A DNA stretch of 64,000 nucleotides from Acidimicrobiales bacterium (lineage in GTDB: Bacteria; Actinomycetota; Acidimicrobiia; Acidimicrobiales; SZUA-35), in NCBI GenBank assembly GCA_020629155.1, contig JAHDDW010000001.1:108497-172496 (forward strand), given 5' to 3'. The notes beneath the pieces are model-generated. The model saw nothing but the letters and a program-made list of their open reading frames with translations, had not been told where the DNA came from and did not search any database. The stretch's first letter is position 1. Every line of letters starts with the position of its first letter. Shown piece by piece: positions 30,027 through 39,158 of the stretch. A program made the position numbers and the translations under genes.

Positions 30027-30398
30027 GTGCTTTATTTAAGCGCCGAATGGTTTGCAGCAGCGAACCAACTTCTAGCAGAACATACGCCTGTTGCCAGTGA
30101 ACTGTGCCTTGCGGTCTCTGTCACTGGCGGCCCTGCTGGCAACTGCGACTATCGCATGGTTCTTGGACCTGATGTTGTGGGCTATCAGACCGATGATAGT
30201 ACTGCCGCAGTTACGATGCATCTTACTTGGGAACAAGCTGTGGCTATCGCACAAGGAAACGTAAACGCGCAGCAAGCGTTTCTAACAGGTGAGCTGCGAC
30301 TAGACGGCGATGTGACACACATTTTGGGCCATGCCAAAGAACTGAACACCTTTCAAGACGCTCTCGCTCCCCTACGAGAGAATACTCGCTGGAGATAA
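30027..30398 (+). CDS. SCP2 sterol-binding domain protein
   Basis: 123 aa, GTG start eight bases after sdhB, so probably in the same transcript. The pattern 'AAVTMHLTWEQAVAIAQGNV', 'QQAFLTGELRLDGDVTHIL' is diagnostic of the SCP2 fold: a strand, 'W..A..i..G...a..a...G...i.Gd'. Bacterial single-domain SCP2 proteins are presumed hydrophobic-ligand binders. A role linked to succinate dehydrogenase is not established; the neighbourhood is the only hint. Confidence 0.75.
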   Translation: MLYLSAEWFAAANQLLAEHTPVASELCLAVSVTGGPAGNCDYRMVLGPDVVGYQTDDSTAAVTMHLTWEQAVAIAQGNVNAQQAFLTGELRLDGDVTHILGHAKELNTFQDALAPLRENTRWR

Positions 30399-30421
30399 CA
30401 TCGTCATAGAAAGCCTTCTTT

Positions 30422-31042
30422 ATGCGTCTACCGTTCGATTCGCCAGACCAACTCGCCGACGGCATGTGGTTACTGCCTAGATTCGTTGAGACACACAAGT
30501 TATCAGAAACATTACATGACATCACTTCGGCTTCTCCTCCAAGACAAATGAGAACGCCATGGGGCAAAACTATGTCGGCATACATCACAAACGCTGGAGC
30601 TGTTGGATGGGTTAGCGATCATAACGGTTACCGCTATAGCCCACACGATCCCGCAACGGGCAAACCTTGGCCTTCGATACCACATCAGTTTTCAAAAATA
30701 GCTGCAAAAGCAGCAGCGCAAACAGGGTTTGACAACTTTACTCCTGATGTCTGCCTCATTAATCGCTATTGTGTCGGCTCACAGATGAGAGCGCATAAGG
30801 ACAAGGATGAGCGTGACGAAACACAACCTATCGTTTCACTTTCACTTGGACTTCCAGCAACTTTTTTCTTTCGTCTGGAGAAAAATGGGCCATCCCAGAA
30901 AGTTCAACTCCACGACGGCGACATTGTTGTTTTCGGAGGACCAATGCGTCGTTGTTATCATGGGATTAAGCCAATTGCACCTGGGAACCATCAAGTTTGG
31001 GGATCGACGAGATGGAATCTAACATTTCGCAAAGCGTTGTAA
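30422..31042 (+). CDS. alkB: AlkB-type DNA/RNA alkylation repair dioxygenase
   Basis: 206 aa 2-oxoglutarate/Fe(II) dioxygenase that oxidatively removes methyl adducts such as 1-methyladenine and 3-methylcytosine. Fe ligands H125 and D127 lie in MRAHKDKDE, the third (H180) in RRCYHGI, and the 2-oxoglutarate-binding Arg residues in 'TRWNLTFR'. 'INRYCVGS', 'PIVSLSLGLPATFFF' and 'DGDIVVFGGP' match the E. coli AlkB sequence closely in order and spacing. Length is close to the 216-aa E. coli protein, and the nucleotide-recognition lid residues are in the N-terminal third. Confidence 0.94.
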   Translation: MRLPFDSPDQLADGMWLLPRFVETHKLSETLHDITSASPPRQMRTPWGKTMSAYITNAGAVGWVSDHNGYRYSPHDPATGKPWPSIPHQFSKIAAKAAAQTGFDNFTPDVCLINRYCVGSQMRAHKDKDERDETQPIVSLSLGLPATFFFRLEKNGPSQKVQLHDGDIVVFGGPMRRCYHGIKPIAPGNHQVWGSTRWNLTFRKAL

Positions 31043-31049
31043 TATCTTC

Positions 31050-31184
31050 GCTCACCTTTAGCACCCTACATGGTTGATTCTGGGATAGTCATCCCCAGAA
31101 ATCGGGGATCTCATCCCAGCAGAGATTCCCACTTTCGTGGGAATGACGACCCAAATAGGCTAGGAATCAACCATCTAGGTGAGC
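31050..31184. repeat. 135-bp complex palindromic element
   Basis: Outer arms GCTCACCT (31050) and AGGTGAGC (31177), then ATGGTTGATTC (31070) and GAATCAACCAT (31163), enclose two smaller palindromes: ATCCCC...GGGGAT (31091-31109) and ATTCCCAC...GTGGGAAT (31125-31144). The whole can fold into a branched cruciform. It sits between convergent genes and its right end includes the last codons of the ABC permease gene. The right half recurs at 7027-7077. Confidence 0.75.
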
Positions 31185-32347
31185 TTGCGGTCACGCCAGG
31201 CTTGGACCCAACCAACCTTTTTACCTAACCGAAGCAGCGAACCTTCATAGATTTGGGCTGCCAGCTTAATCACAACAAAAATAGCGGCAATCAGAATACA
31301 CAGCGAAAGACACACTTCCCAAAGCGCTATTTTTTGCATAGCAATGCGCAATGGCAACACCACAGGAGAACTAAAAGGCAAGAATGAACCGATTTTAACG
31401 GCAATAAACTCGGGATCTGTGACTGAAGTAACCGCAAGCATATAGCTAAGCAGCAGCGGCAACATAACAGGCAGCTGCACGCCTTGAGCATCTTCTTGAC
31501 GAGATACCAACGAGCCAGCAGCGGCAAACGCAGCCGAATAAAAAGCGAACCCTAAAATAAATATAGGCACAAGAATCGCGATCAAACCCCACACGCCAGA
31601 CGGAATCTCTATATCCTCTATGAAATAAAGCGCACCTCCTAGACCTGCCGCCAAAATCACCATTTGCGCTAAGGCCAAAACACCAAGACCAAGAAGTTTG
31701 CCAGAGAGCAACGTTGCAGGTCGCACTTGTGAAAGCAGCACTTCAATTACTCGTGACGCTTTCTCTTCGATCACTCCCATTAATACAAATGAACCCCACA
31801 TTTGCAATAGAACAAAGGTTGCGATAGATGCAATCGTGGCAACAGCGAGGCGCACAGCGATCTGACCGCTTTCTTCACCATCGGTGAACGACTCTTCTAA
31901 AACAACAGGCGTCGCTAGAGATGCAAGATCATCGGGAGTGAGACCTAAAGATGTAGCTTGCTTCGTTACCGTGTCTACCTGGACGCTATTTGCGATATGC
32001 AATTCTAGCGGAAGCGATTTATCTGCCTCGCTTTTCCAACGCAGCTCGCTGCCAGAAAACACCACGTCAACGTCGCCTTCTTCTAACGCTTCGGTTGGGT
32101 TTGTCACCTCGACAACGGTGACATTCAGCTCTTCACTATCGACAGCAAACAAATCTTCGTAGGTGCTCACATCTTGTGTTACACCGATTGTTTTTTCTAC
32201 CGCTGAAAAACCTTGACCTAAAACAACGTTGCCGAAAATAGCAACAGCTCCAGCAGCCACAACAAGGAGCGCCGTTGTGATGATATATGCTTTTGTTCGA
32301 ACTCTTGTAAGAATTTCTCTTTTGGCTATTAATGCTATTTGGCTCAT
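31175..32347 (-). CDS. ABC transporter permease (NatB-like, ABC-2 type)
   Basis: 390 aa. An N-terminal transmembrane helix (ITTALLVVAAGAVAIFG) is followed by a 150-residue extracytoplasmic domain and five C-terminal helices, the topology of the NatB/ABC-2 exporter family (PF12698-like). 'MWGSFVLMGVIEEKASRVIE' in the first cytoplasmic loop is the characteristic ISVE/EEK coupling region. The gene starts two bases after the stop of the ATP-binding gene, with GAGGGG as its ribosome-binding site within that gene's end. Substrate unknown; NatAB-type systems export ions, peptides or drugs. Confidence 0.85.
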   Translation of the reverse strand: MSQIALIAKREILTRVRTKAYIITTALLVVAAGAVAIFGNVVLGQGFSAVEKTIGVTQDVSTYEDLFAVDSEELNVTVVEVTNPTEALEEGDVDVVFSGSELRWKSEADKSLPLELHIANSVQVDTVTKQATSLGLTPDDLASLATPVVLEESFTDGEESGQIAVRLAVATIASIATFVLLQMWGSFVLMGVIEEKASRVIEVLLSQVRPATLLSGKLLGLGVLALAQMVILAAGLGGALYFIEDIEIPSGVWGLIAILVPIFILGFAFYSAAFAAAGSLVSRQEDAQGVQLPVMLPLLLSYMLAVTSVTDPEFIAVKIGSFLPFSSPVVLPLRIAMQKIALWEVCLSLCILIAAIFVVIKLAAQIYEGSLLRLGKKVGWVQAWRDRKLT

Positions 32348-32349
32348 TG

Positions 32350-33243
32350 TTACCCCTCGACCAGTTCTGCAAAGACACTCTCAAGCGTTGGCGGTTCAAA
32401 TTGAAATTCAGTTATCTCGCCATGTCGTGCTGCTTGGGTCATAATTGATTCGATAGCGACATCAGCACGAACGTCTGCAATAAAGTGGTTCCTCTCAGAA
32501 CTAACGACGTTAGCGTCTTCCAGCGACCATGTGTCGCCGTAGGCTTCACGCCAACGAATTTCCAGACGACGCGTCGGCGAAGCAAGCCGCAGCTGTGAAG
32601 CGCTCCCCTCGGACACAACGGACCCTTTCGCGACAATAACAACCTGATCACAAAGATCAGAAACGACACTAAGTTGATGCGAGGAGAACAGCACGGCCAC
32701 ACCTGCGCGCGCACGTTCAAGCAAAATCTCTTTCATTACACTGCTAGCGATCGGGTCAAGCCCAGCGAAGGGTTCATCAAGCACAAGCAACACTGGATCA
32801 TGCACCAGGGCAACAGCTAACTGTACTCGCTGCTGGTTGCCTCCAGAAAGATCTTGCGTCATATCATCAAGACGGTCTTCTAGCCCAACTTTTTCAAGCC
32901 AAAACTTGGCTTTGGACGTAGCCGTTGCTGCATCTAATCCAGCAAGACGAGCAAAATAAATAACTTGTTCAAGCACTTTCATTCTGGGATACAAGCCACG
33001 TTCTTGCGGCATATAGCCGATCGATGACCGGAAGGTATCGTCAACGGTAGAACCGTTCCATGACACGGTGCCTTCGTCGATTGAAACAACACCCAAGATC
33101 GCACGCATTGTCGTCGATTTGCCAGCGCCATTAGGACCTAGGAAACCTGTTATTTGGCCAGGCGAAACCGACACGTTAAGCTGATCAACCGCCTGTAATG
33201 ATCCATATGTTTTACACAAACCTTGCACCTGAAGCCCACTCAT
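32350..33243 (-). CDS. ABC transporter ATP-binding protein
   Basis: 297 aa with Walker A GPNGAGKST, Q-loop 'YMPQERGLYP', signature LSGGNQQRVQ, Walker B VLLVLDEPFAGLDP and switch His in 'LFSSHQLS'. A C-terminal domain of about 80 residues (RRLEIRWREAYGD onward) is of the DUF4162 type usual in NatA/DrrA-like exporters. It pairs with the permease encoded immediately downstream. ATG 33243 gives the family-typical start MSGLQVQGLCKTYG; another ATG four codons earlier is possible, and neither has a strong ribosome-binding site. Confidence 0.93.
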   Translation of the reverse strand: MSGLQVQGLCKTYGSLQAVDQLNVSVSPGQITGFLGPNGAGKSTTMRAILGVVSIDEGTVSWNGSTVDDTFRSSIGYMPQERGLYPRMKVLEQVIYFARLAGLDAATATSKAKFWLEKVGLEDRLDDMTQDLSGGNQQRVQLAVALVHDPVLLVLDEPFAGLDPIASSVMKEILLERARAGVAVLFSSHQLSVVSDLCDQVVIVAKGSVVSEGSASQLRLASPTRRLEIRWREAYGDTWSLEDANVVSSERNHFIADVRADVAIESIMTQAARHGEITEFQFEPPTLESVFAELVEG

Positions 33244-33358
33244 AACAACAAGCATAGCCGTCTAGGAATAGAAACATTTCTGAACTGAGACTTCTACGGT
33301 CGGCAAAAGCCTTTCAAGCTTATCGAGAGTTTACAGGTTCACTTAGCGCAACAAGTTG

Positions 33359-33814
33359 TCAAGGCCTTGAAGGACCAAAACCGTCATCAAGAGGACTTTT
33401 CAAGAGCTTGCTAACATTCCAAGCTTGAGCTGACAATCGCGGAGGGCGATCTGAGTTACTTAGAATCCCCTTATTTATAAGGGCCTCTCTCAACATAAAA
33501 AGTTCTTCAGAGCTATCAGTACGCTGCAGTTCTTCATACATAGCCTTGATTTCTTTTGCATAGTCGGGTTCATCAGCAGCAAAATGTAAAGAACCATCTA
33601 TAGTCTCTAGTAGAGCTAACGCAAGGACAATTCTCCCTCTGATAATCTCCATATCTCTATAGAATTTAACGGCCTCAACCCTACTCTCGTTTCGCTCATC
33701 CAGCGTGCCAGACTCTTTAGAAATTGCCTTTAGATGCTTTAAGAGAAAATTAACTTCAGCAGCATCAGGAGTAGCTAAATTGTCAAGCTCCTCGTTGCTA
33801 ACAAGCCTATCCAC
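33359..33814 (-). CDS. Hypothetical helical protein
   Basis: 151 aa, GTG start, predicted almost wholly helical and rich in Leu, Glu and Asp, without membrane segments. The core 'YRDMEIIRGRIVLALALLET' could form an amphipathic helix or coiled coil. No family recognised. Flanked by 100-bp gaps on each side, so probably a single-gene unit. The composition is somewhat more AT-rich than the neighbours. Confidence 0.45.
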   Translation of the reverse strand: MDRLVSNEELDNLATPDAAEVNFLLKHLKAISKESGTLDERNESRVEAVKFYRDMEIIRGRIVLALALLETIDGSLHFAADEPDYAKEIKAMYEELQRTDSSEELFMLREALINKGILSNSDRPPRLSAQAWNVSKLLKSPLDDGFGPSRP

Positions 33815-33924
33815 TAGCTATTTCTCCAAACGTCATACATAACTTATCCGCCCTTAGAAGCAGCAGCCACTTTGCCACCTAGAAGTGTACCTTATTTTTA
33901 GTTTTATTTTAAACCAACAAGAGA

Positions 33925-34290
33925 TTAGAAAATTTGTGATCCGATAGCGACAGCATCGTCTACGAAAATCGGCGTCGCTTGTGCTTGATCTGGTGGAGAG
34001 TCTGGATGTGGTGCACCCAGAACAAGCACCTGAGAAAGATACGGACCCATCTGACGCTCGCCAAGGTTGATACAGACAACAACTCGTTTCCCAACAAGTT
34101 CTGCTTCCTCTATCAGGGCGAACTGGCCAACTGATGTTACTTCGCCTAACGGTCCAAGGTCGATAGTTATATGTCGACTTGGTTTCGCAGCTTCGGAAGC
34201 TCTAGCTGCGCTTCGTATAACACCGACTCGCATGTCAACATTTTGAAACTTCCCGAACGTTATGTTTTGTTTCTTCGCTGGAATTGTCAT
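33925..34290 (-). CDS. CsaA-like tRNA-binding (EMAP-II OB-fold) protein
   Basis: 121 aa, the size of stand-alone tRNA-binding domain proteins. It begins ITFGKFQNVDMRVGVI, the conserved 'FxxVDIRVG' opening, with 'GEVTSVGQFA' and 'VVVCINLGERQMGPYLSQVL' following the OB-fold strand pattern of MetRS C-terminal domains, Trbp111 and CsaA. CsaA is described as an export-associated chaperone in Bacillus, and as a tRNA/peptide binder elsewhere. The start overlaps the rdgB stop by four bases, so the genes are translationally coupled. Confidence 0.85.
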   Translation of the reverse strand: MTIPAKKQNITFGKFQNVDMRVGVIRSAARASEAAKPSRHITIDLGPLGEVTSVGQFALIEEAELVGKRVVVCINLGERQMGPYLSQVLVLGAPHPDSPPDQAQATPIFVDDAVAIGSQIF

Positions 34291-34874
34291 TGATTACTCT
34301 CTTCGAGCCACCTACTGAATGCTTGCAGAGCACGAAACCGATGGCTGATACTATTCTTTTCTTTGCTGCTCATTTCAGCAAAACTCTGACCGTTGCTTTC
34401 ATTAGGAACGAACACACTATCATAGCCAAACCCGTAGGCCCCTTTTGGCTGTGTAGCGATAACGCCGTCGACTTGCCCTTCAAATACATACTGCGAACCG
34501 TCTGGCTTCACAAACGCGACAACCGTTTTAAAGTAGGCTGACCGTTCGTCAGCTGTTTGCATCTCAGCTAGAAGTTTCGCAACATTTTGCTCATAGGTAA
34601 CATTGTCGCCAGCGTATCGAGCGGAATACACTCCAGGCTGGCCATTCAAAGCAGCAACAAATAAACCAGTGTCATCAGCCAATGCAGCATACCCTGTGCC
34701 TTGAGATACCTCTTGCGCTTTCTTAACAGCATTACCCTTAAGCGTGTCGCAATCTTCGATAGTCTCTGGCAACGACGACGGCCGAAGACGCAAGGTATAG
34801 TTGTCGCCTAAAATGTCTGAGATCTCTTGCACTTTGTCGACATTCGCCGATGCAACGACTATTTCCATAGACAT
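34287..34874 (-). CDS. rdgB: Non-canonical purine NTP pyrophosphatase (RdgB/HAM1 family)
   Basis: 195 aa enzyme that hydrolyses dITP, ITP and XTP to monophosphates, cleaning the nucleotide pool. Motifs: VVASANVDKVQEI (substrate/phosphate loop), ALADDTGLFVAALNGQPGVY (metal-binding acid residues), 'GAYGFGYDSVFVP', and 'EMSSKEKNSISHRFRAL' near the C-terminus. In many bacteria rph and rdgB are adjacent, as here (two-base gap), which supports both calls. Confidence 0.94.
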   Translation of the reverse strand: MSMEIVVASANVDKVQEISDILGDNYTLRLRPSSLPETIEDCDTLKGNAVKKAQEVSQGTGYAALADDTGLFVAALNGQPGVYSARYAGDNVTYEQNVAKLLAEMQTADERSAYFKTVVAFVKPDGSQYVFEGQVDGVIATQPKGAYGFGYDSVFVPNESNGQSFAEMSSKEKNSISHRFRALQAFSRWLEESNQ

Positions 34875-34876
34875 AA

Positions 34877-35596
34877 CTAGCTGCGTTTAGGAGGTTCAGT
34901 AGCCAAAATTTTGTTCTGCATTTCAACTATTTCAGCAATTCCAGAGGCAGCTAAATCTAACATTTCGTTAAGCTCTTGACGACTAAAAACTGCACCTTCA
35001 GCAGTGCCTTGCACTTCGACAAGGCTACCTTCGCCTGTCATCACAACATTCATATCAACATCAGCTGCTGCGTCTTCGACATACGGAAGATCAAGTCGAG
35101 GTTCACCGTCAATGATCCCAACGCTTATCGCAGCACAGTTGTCTGACAGCGGGTTCGTTTTAACATTGCCTTTTTGAATTTGTCGAGAAATTGCATCATG
35201 CAGCGCGACGAAGCCACCGCAGATAGAAGCGGTTCGTGTGCCGCCATCAGCTTGCAGAACATCACAATCGACAGTGATCGAGATCTCGCCCATAGCTTCC
35301 AGATCGCAGACCGAACGTAAGCTGCGACCAATAAGGCGTTGAATTTCCTGGTCTCGACCCGAGGTGCGACGGCGTACACGCTCATTGCTAGAACCTGGCA
35401 ACATATTATATTCTGCCGTAACCCAGCCTTTGCCTGTGCCTTTCATCCAACGTGGCACATTTTCCTCAACAGAAGCGGTACACAATACACGGGTTCGACC
35501 AAATTCGACTAGCACCGACCCGTCTGACATTTCTGTAAAGTCTCGCTGAAAAGCCAGCGAACGTAGTTGATTATTTTCTCTTCCATCAGGTCTCAT
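34877..35596 (-). CDS. rph: Ribonuclease PH
   Basis: 239 aa phosphorolytic 3'-5' exoribonuclease that trims tRNA 3' ends. Begins [12 protein letters not shown], the family opening; '[13 protein letters not shown]', '[14 protein letters not shown]', '[18 protein letters not shown]' (phosphate/RNA contacts) and '[19 protein letters not shown]' follow. The start is set at 35596 because of this opening; in-frame codons further upstream (to 35644) encode an aromatic stretch absent from the family. Forms a unit with rdgB and the CsaA-like gene. Confidence 0.95.
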   Translation of the reverse strand: MRPDGRENNQLRSLAFQRDFTEMSDGSVLVEFGRTRVLCTASVEENVPRWMKGTGKGWVTAEYNMLPGSSNERVRRRTSGRDQEIQRLIGRSLRSVCDLEAMGEISITVDCDVLQADGGTRTASICGGFVALHDAISRQIQKGNVKTNPLSDNCAAISVGIIDGEPRLDLPYVEDAAADVDMNVVMTGEGSLVEVQGTAEGAVFSRQELNEMLDLAASGIAEIVEMQNKILATEPPKRS

Positions 35597-35730
35597 AAAA
35601 AAGGTATATCCAAAATTTGCATCAAACATACAAATATCGCACAATACTTCCAGCTAATCTACTTATTCTGCACCTGTTGAGAACCTACAGATTAATTCTG
35701 CGGCGATATTAGATCCTATGTGGTTCTGAT

Positions 35731-36543
35731 TTACTTAGGAATAACAACTTCTAGATCGTCAGTTCCTGCTCTGGTTACTAAATGTGCAATCACCACTGCC
35801 AACATTACAGTTAACGGTATGGTTGCAAGTATCACAAGATTTGGGTATATGAAAAAAACTTGCAAAAGAGAAACAGCAAAACTCATCATAAGCATGCTAG
35901 TGATATTTTGCTTCAACTCCCATTTGTGTAGGCTTGCTGAATCTTTCTCTATGTTTCTCTCCCACCCGAACTTTGCGAATTCAGCTAGTATCGCTTCAGT
36001 CTGCTCTCTTGCGACAATCTTAACCTGTTTACCTCTATTCATTCCATCCACATATTCAATCGCCACTGTTCGATAGCTAAACTTCACTACTTTCCTCAGG
36101 TGCGCTGTAGGAATCTCTGCGATAGGTTCAGGCGATGTAGTCGTGTACTTACGTTGCTGCAAGAACGGCTGCAACATCGAAAACTTTGCGGCGCTCATTT
36201 TCCAAATTATAAGTTGTGACGATGTTAGCAGCAATGTGTAATATGTTTGCGAACCATAATCATCTGTATCTTTGACAGTAAAAAACATATCTTTCTCAGA
36301 CATTTCTGCTACGGACACGTCCTTCGAAAATACAAATTTGTTAGGGTTTCGACGATATATCGCAAGACTAATGAAATATAGGAACGAACCCCATAAAAAG
36401 ACCAAAACGAAGATTCCAAATGTTATATCTTCTGTTTGGTCTTTTTCTTGGATAAACGAATTCGTAATATAAAGAGCTACCAGTCCAGAAGCTGCCACTC
36501 CGACGAGCGGAAATTTAAATAATAGTACACTTGAATTATTCAT
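35731..36543 (-). CDS. Hypothetical membrane protein with a central cytoplasmic domain
   Basis: 270 aa. Two N-terminal helices (about 10-28 and 42-62), a soluble middle domain of about 140 residues with many beta strands, then two C-terminal helices (about 213-230 and 235-258). The middle part ('LRKVVKFSYRTVAIEYVDGM') resembles a PH-like domain as found in bacterial YdbT/DUF304 proteins, but this is only a fold impression. ATG 36543 is preceded by a GGTGG; GTG two codons earlier is possible. Divergent from the LuxR-type regulator gene. No function assigned. Confidence 0.5.
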   Translation of the reverse strand: MNNSSVLLFKFPLVGVAASGLVALYITNSFIQEKDQTEDITFGIFVLVFLWGSFLYFISLAIYRRNPNKFVFSKDVSVAEMSEKDMFFTVKDTDDYGSQTYYTLLLTSSQLIIWKMSAAKFSMLQPFLQQRKYTTTSPEPIAEIPTAHLRKVVKFSYRTVAIEYVDGMNRGKQVKIVAREQTEAILAEFAKFGWERNIEKDSASLHKWELKQNITSMLMMSFAVSLLQVFFIYPNLVILATIPLTVMLAVVIAHLVTRAGTDDLEVVIPK

Positions 36544-36757
36544 AACCACCGATCGACAAGAAATTCTAAAATCCTTAGCACTTCGCAGCGAGTGGTGAGG
36601 TTAACGCATATATACGCAACTGTTTTAGCCTAACAGCTAGCTTCTCTCATAACTCTAACGCTTAGAAGACCTCTATGTTCGCAAGAGCCCTAGATTTATC
36701 AGCGAAACGGCGGTATAAGTCTATAACGATATAGTAAAGATGACTGGAGGCAAAATC

Positions 36758-39097
36758 GTGCAAGCAAGGCAACATCAGTTGATTATCGGCGTTGGAGGCA
36801 CAGGCAAGACCACTCGCCTCCAAACCATAGTAGCTGATCAGGAACTAGGCGACGATGTCATCTGGCTCACCGGCATGCCGCGAAGGCATCTGCGTAAAAA
36901 AATCGTTGTTGACGTATTCGAATCAGTTCCTCAAGCAATTGTCCTTGACGATCTGCATTGGTTTGAAACAGACGCACTTGAGTACATTGCCGAGCAACTA
37001 GAAAATCCGTTGCGACAAAAATTGGTGCTATTCGCAGCCCAACGACCACACTATGCAAATAACTCACTAGATGATCTAGCTTCGCTGCTTACTCGAACAC
37101 AACCCACAATCCACACAAGCTTTTTAGACCATGACCAGCTGGCGAAAGAAATCGCGACGCAAACAAAACATTCTGTTACTGAGAAAAAACTCGCGTGGTT
37201 CTATACACAAAGCGGCGGATCAATAGGTTTGGTCTCTGACATTCTTCGTTCAAAGTGGCACGAAACCCAAAACGATGATCCGCCAAAAGACTTTATCCAG
37301 TCTGTAAGCACACGAGCGAACAAACTTGAGGCAGACGCCCACCAACTAGCGTTGCTTCATGCTTTAGCCGGGCCAGAAGGCCAAGCGGTTGCAGCTCAAC
37401 TAGCAAGCGCTGATACAGAGAAACAACTGCTTGCGTCTGGACTTGTCCATGAAAAATCTTTACTTACTTCGGTTGCTCACTCTCTGCCGAAGCAGCAAAC
37501 AACACAAGAGCTACAGGCGATCTATGACACCTTAGCTCAGGCAACGACAGATATTTCGCAAGCAAGCTCCTATGCGTTGCAAGGATCAGCTACATCCGAA
37601 GCCTCAGTAACTATTTTGCTGCAAGCAGCGCAGCAATGCTATTGGAACGACCCACAGAAAGCACTGCTGCTGTTGGAGAAGATCGCGGGCTGCGATGACG
37701 CTACTAACCGTGCAGTTAATGAGCTCTTAGCAAAAACAAGATTTCGTTTAGGCCATACCGCATATACTAATGCTAACTTGCCATTCGATATACAAGCTGC
37801 ACAAGCCCTACAAGATTTACGTTGGAACGATGCACAGAAACTTTTCAACAAAGCCGCAAACATATCGATGGAAGAGATAGCTAATGCCGCAGCTGGAAAG
37901 TTTGCTGCTGCCACTGCTACGACTTCTTCTCTTGCGTCAAAACTACAACAATGCCTCCATGCAACAAGCCAAGGAGACCCACAAGCAATTGCTTTAGTCA
38001 GCCAAGCAGCAACCGATTATGACCGCAGCGCTACAGCATCAAACGATACTGACCAGCTTCTTGTCACCCCTCATTTCGTTGGAGCGCTCTGCGCTCTTTC
38101 TTTAGGCGATCAGAATGCTGCGCACCTGCTTGTGCGCCAAGCGCTCGAACAAACAAGCGGAGGGCCTGGCGAAAAGCGATGTTTTACTTTGCTCGATGCC
38201 TATCTTGAGCTTCGGGCAGGCAACTATAAAAAGGCGCACCAACTTGCGCTTTCTCCCACAAACGAGATAGACGCACCTGACATTACGTGGAACTTGCGAG
38301 ATAGGCTCCTGTGGGCATGTCTCTGCGCAGGCTTGGCGCTACGCTCCGGCAATACAACACAGTTGCGAGAAGCGTGGCGGAGCACGGAACCGATTTTTCT
38401 GCAAGCATCTCTTTCGTGGCTGTTTGGCGAGCTTCTCGAAGACGTACTTGTTGTTGGCACAAAACTGGGTGCAACGCAGCGGGTTGAAGCGATACAAGCC
38501 ACTCTCAGGCACCAAAGTTCTGCCTTGAAGAGCAACATTCATAGCTCAAACGCTCTATGGAGAGATTTACAACTAGCCCTCACTGCTAATGACCTGCCAG
38601 CTATAGGAAAGACTGTTCATTCCTTAACACAAAGCGACGCTGACAATCAACTAGTTATGCTACGACAACAAGCGGCTGTCTATTGGAAACAGGTTGTGTC
38701 TAAAACCCTACCAACTGTTGAAGATCTTCTACTTTGCGCGGATCGTTTCTGCGCTATTGCAGACCCTTGGCAAGGGTCACGTTTGTTAGGACAAGCCGCA
38801 TTACTGGTAGAAAACTCCAAAGATGCAAAGAAGCTTTTAGAAAGAGCACGCAGCGTTACAACAGAACTAGCTGCCGATCCTACAAATGATTTTGCTGCAT
38901 TCGGTTTGTCCGAAAGAGAAACAGACGTTGCGAAATCTATGATCGAAGGAAATACCTATAAACAGATAGGGGCGCAGCTGTTTATCTCTCCCAAAACTGT
39001 CGAACATCACGTCGCTAAGATCAAGCAAAAACTCAAGGCGAAGAACCGTGCCGAGATGCTACAAATCTTGACACAAAACACAGCACACGCTACTTAA
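36758..39097 (+). CDS. LuxR-family transcriptional regulator with N-terminal ATPase domain (LAL/IniR-like)
   Basis: About 779 aa. P-loop GVGGTGKTT near residue 12-19, Walker B AIVLDDLHW near 60-68, a long helical, TPR-like middle rich in Ala/Gln/Leu, and a C-terminal GerE/LuxR helix-turn-helix: LSERETDVAKSMIEGNTYKQ, then 'FISPKTVEHHVAKIKQKL'. This is the architecture of large ATP-binding LuxR regulators, including mycobacterial IniR. GTG 36758 is preferred because GGAGG stands seven bases upstream; the ATG at 36740 has no such site. It likely controls the genes downstream, including the IniB-like and Hsp70-like genes; that link is inferred from neighbourhood. Confidence 0.85.
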   Translation: MQARQHQLIIGVGGTGKTTRLQTIVADQELGDDVIWLTGMPRRHLRKKIVVDVFESVPQAIVLDDLHWFETDALEYIAEQLENPLRQKLVLFAAQRPHYANNSLDDLASLLTRTQPTIHTSFLDHDQLAKEIATQTKHSVTEKKLAWFYTQSGGSIGLVSDILRSKWHETQNDDPPKDFIQSVSTRANKLEADAHQLALLHALAGPEGQAVAAQLASADTEKQLLASGLVHEKSLLTSVAHSLPKQQTTQELQAIYDTLAQATTDISQASSYALQGSATSEASVTILLQAAQQCYWNDPQKALLLLEKIAGCDDATNRAVNELLAKTRFRLGHTAYTNANLPFDIQAAQALQDLRWNDAQKLFNKAANISMEEIANAAAGKFAAATATTSSLASKLQQCLHATSQGDPQAIALVSQAATDYDRSATASNDTDQLLVTPHFVGALCALSLGDQNAAHLLVRQALEQTSGGPGEKRCFTLLDAYLELRAGNYKKAHQLALSPTNEIDAPDITWNLRDRLLWACLCAGLALRSGNTTQLREAWRSTEPIFLQASLSWLFGELLEDVLVVGTKLGATQRVEAIQATLRHQSSALKSNIHSSNALWRDLQLALTANDLPAIGKTVHSLTQSDADNQLVMLRQQAAVYWKQVVSKTLPTVEDLLLCADRFCAIADPWQGSRLLGQAALLVENSKDAKKLLERARSVTTELAADPTNDFAAFGLSERETDVAKSMIEGNTYKQIGAQLFISPKTVEHHVAKIKQKLKAKNRAEMLQILTQNTAHAT

Positions 39098-39158
39098 ACA
39101 CCCTGCTTACAGCATTTGCTGGCTTGAAGGAAACTGCCCATACATATAGACTAAAAGA

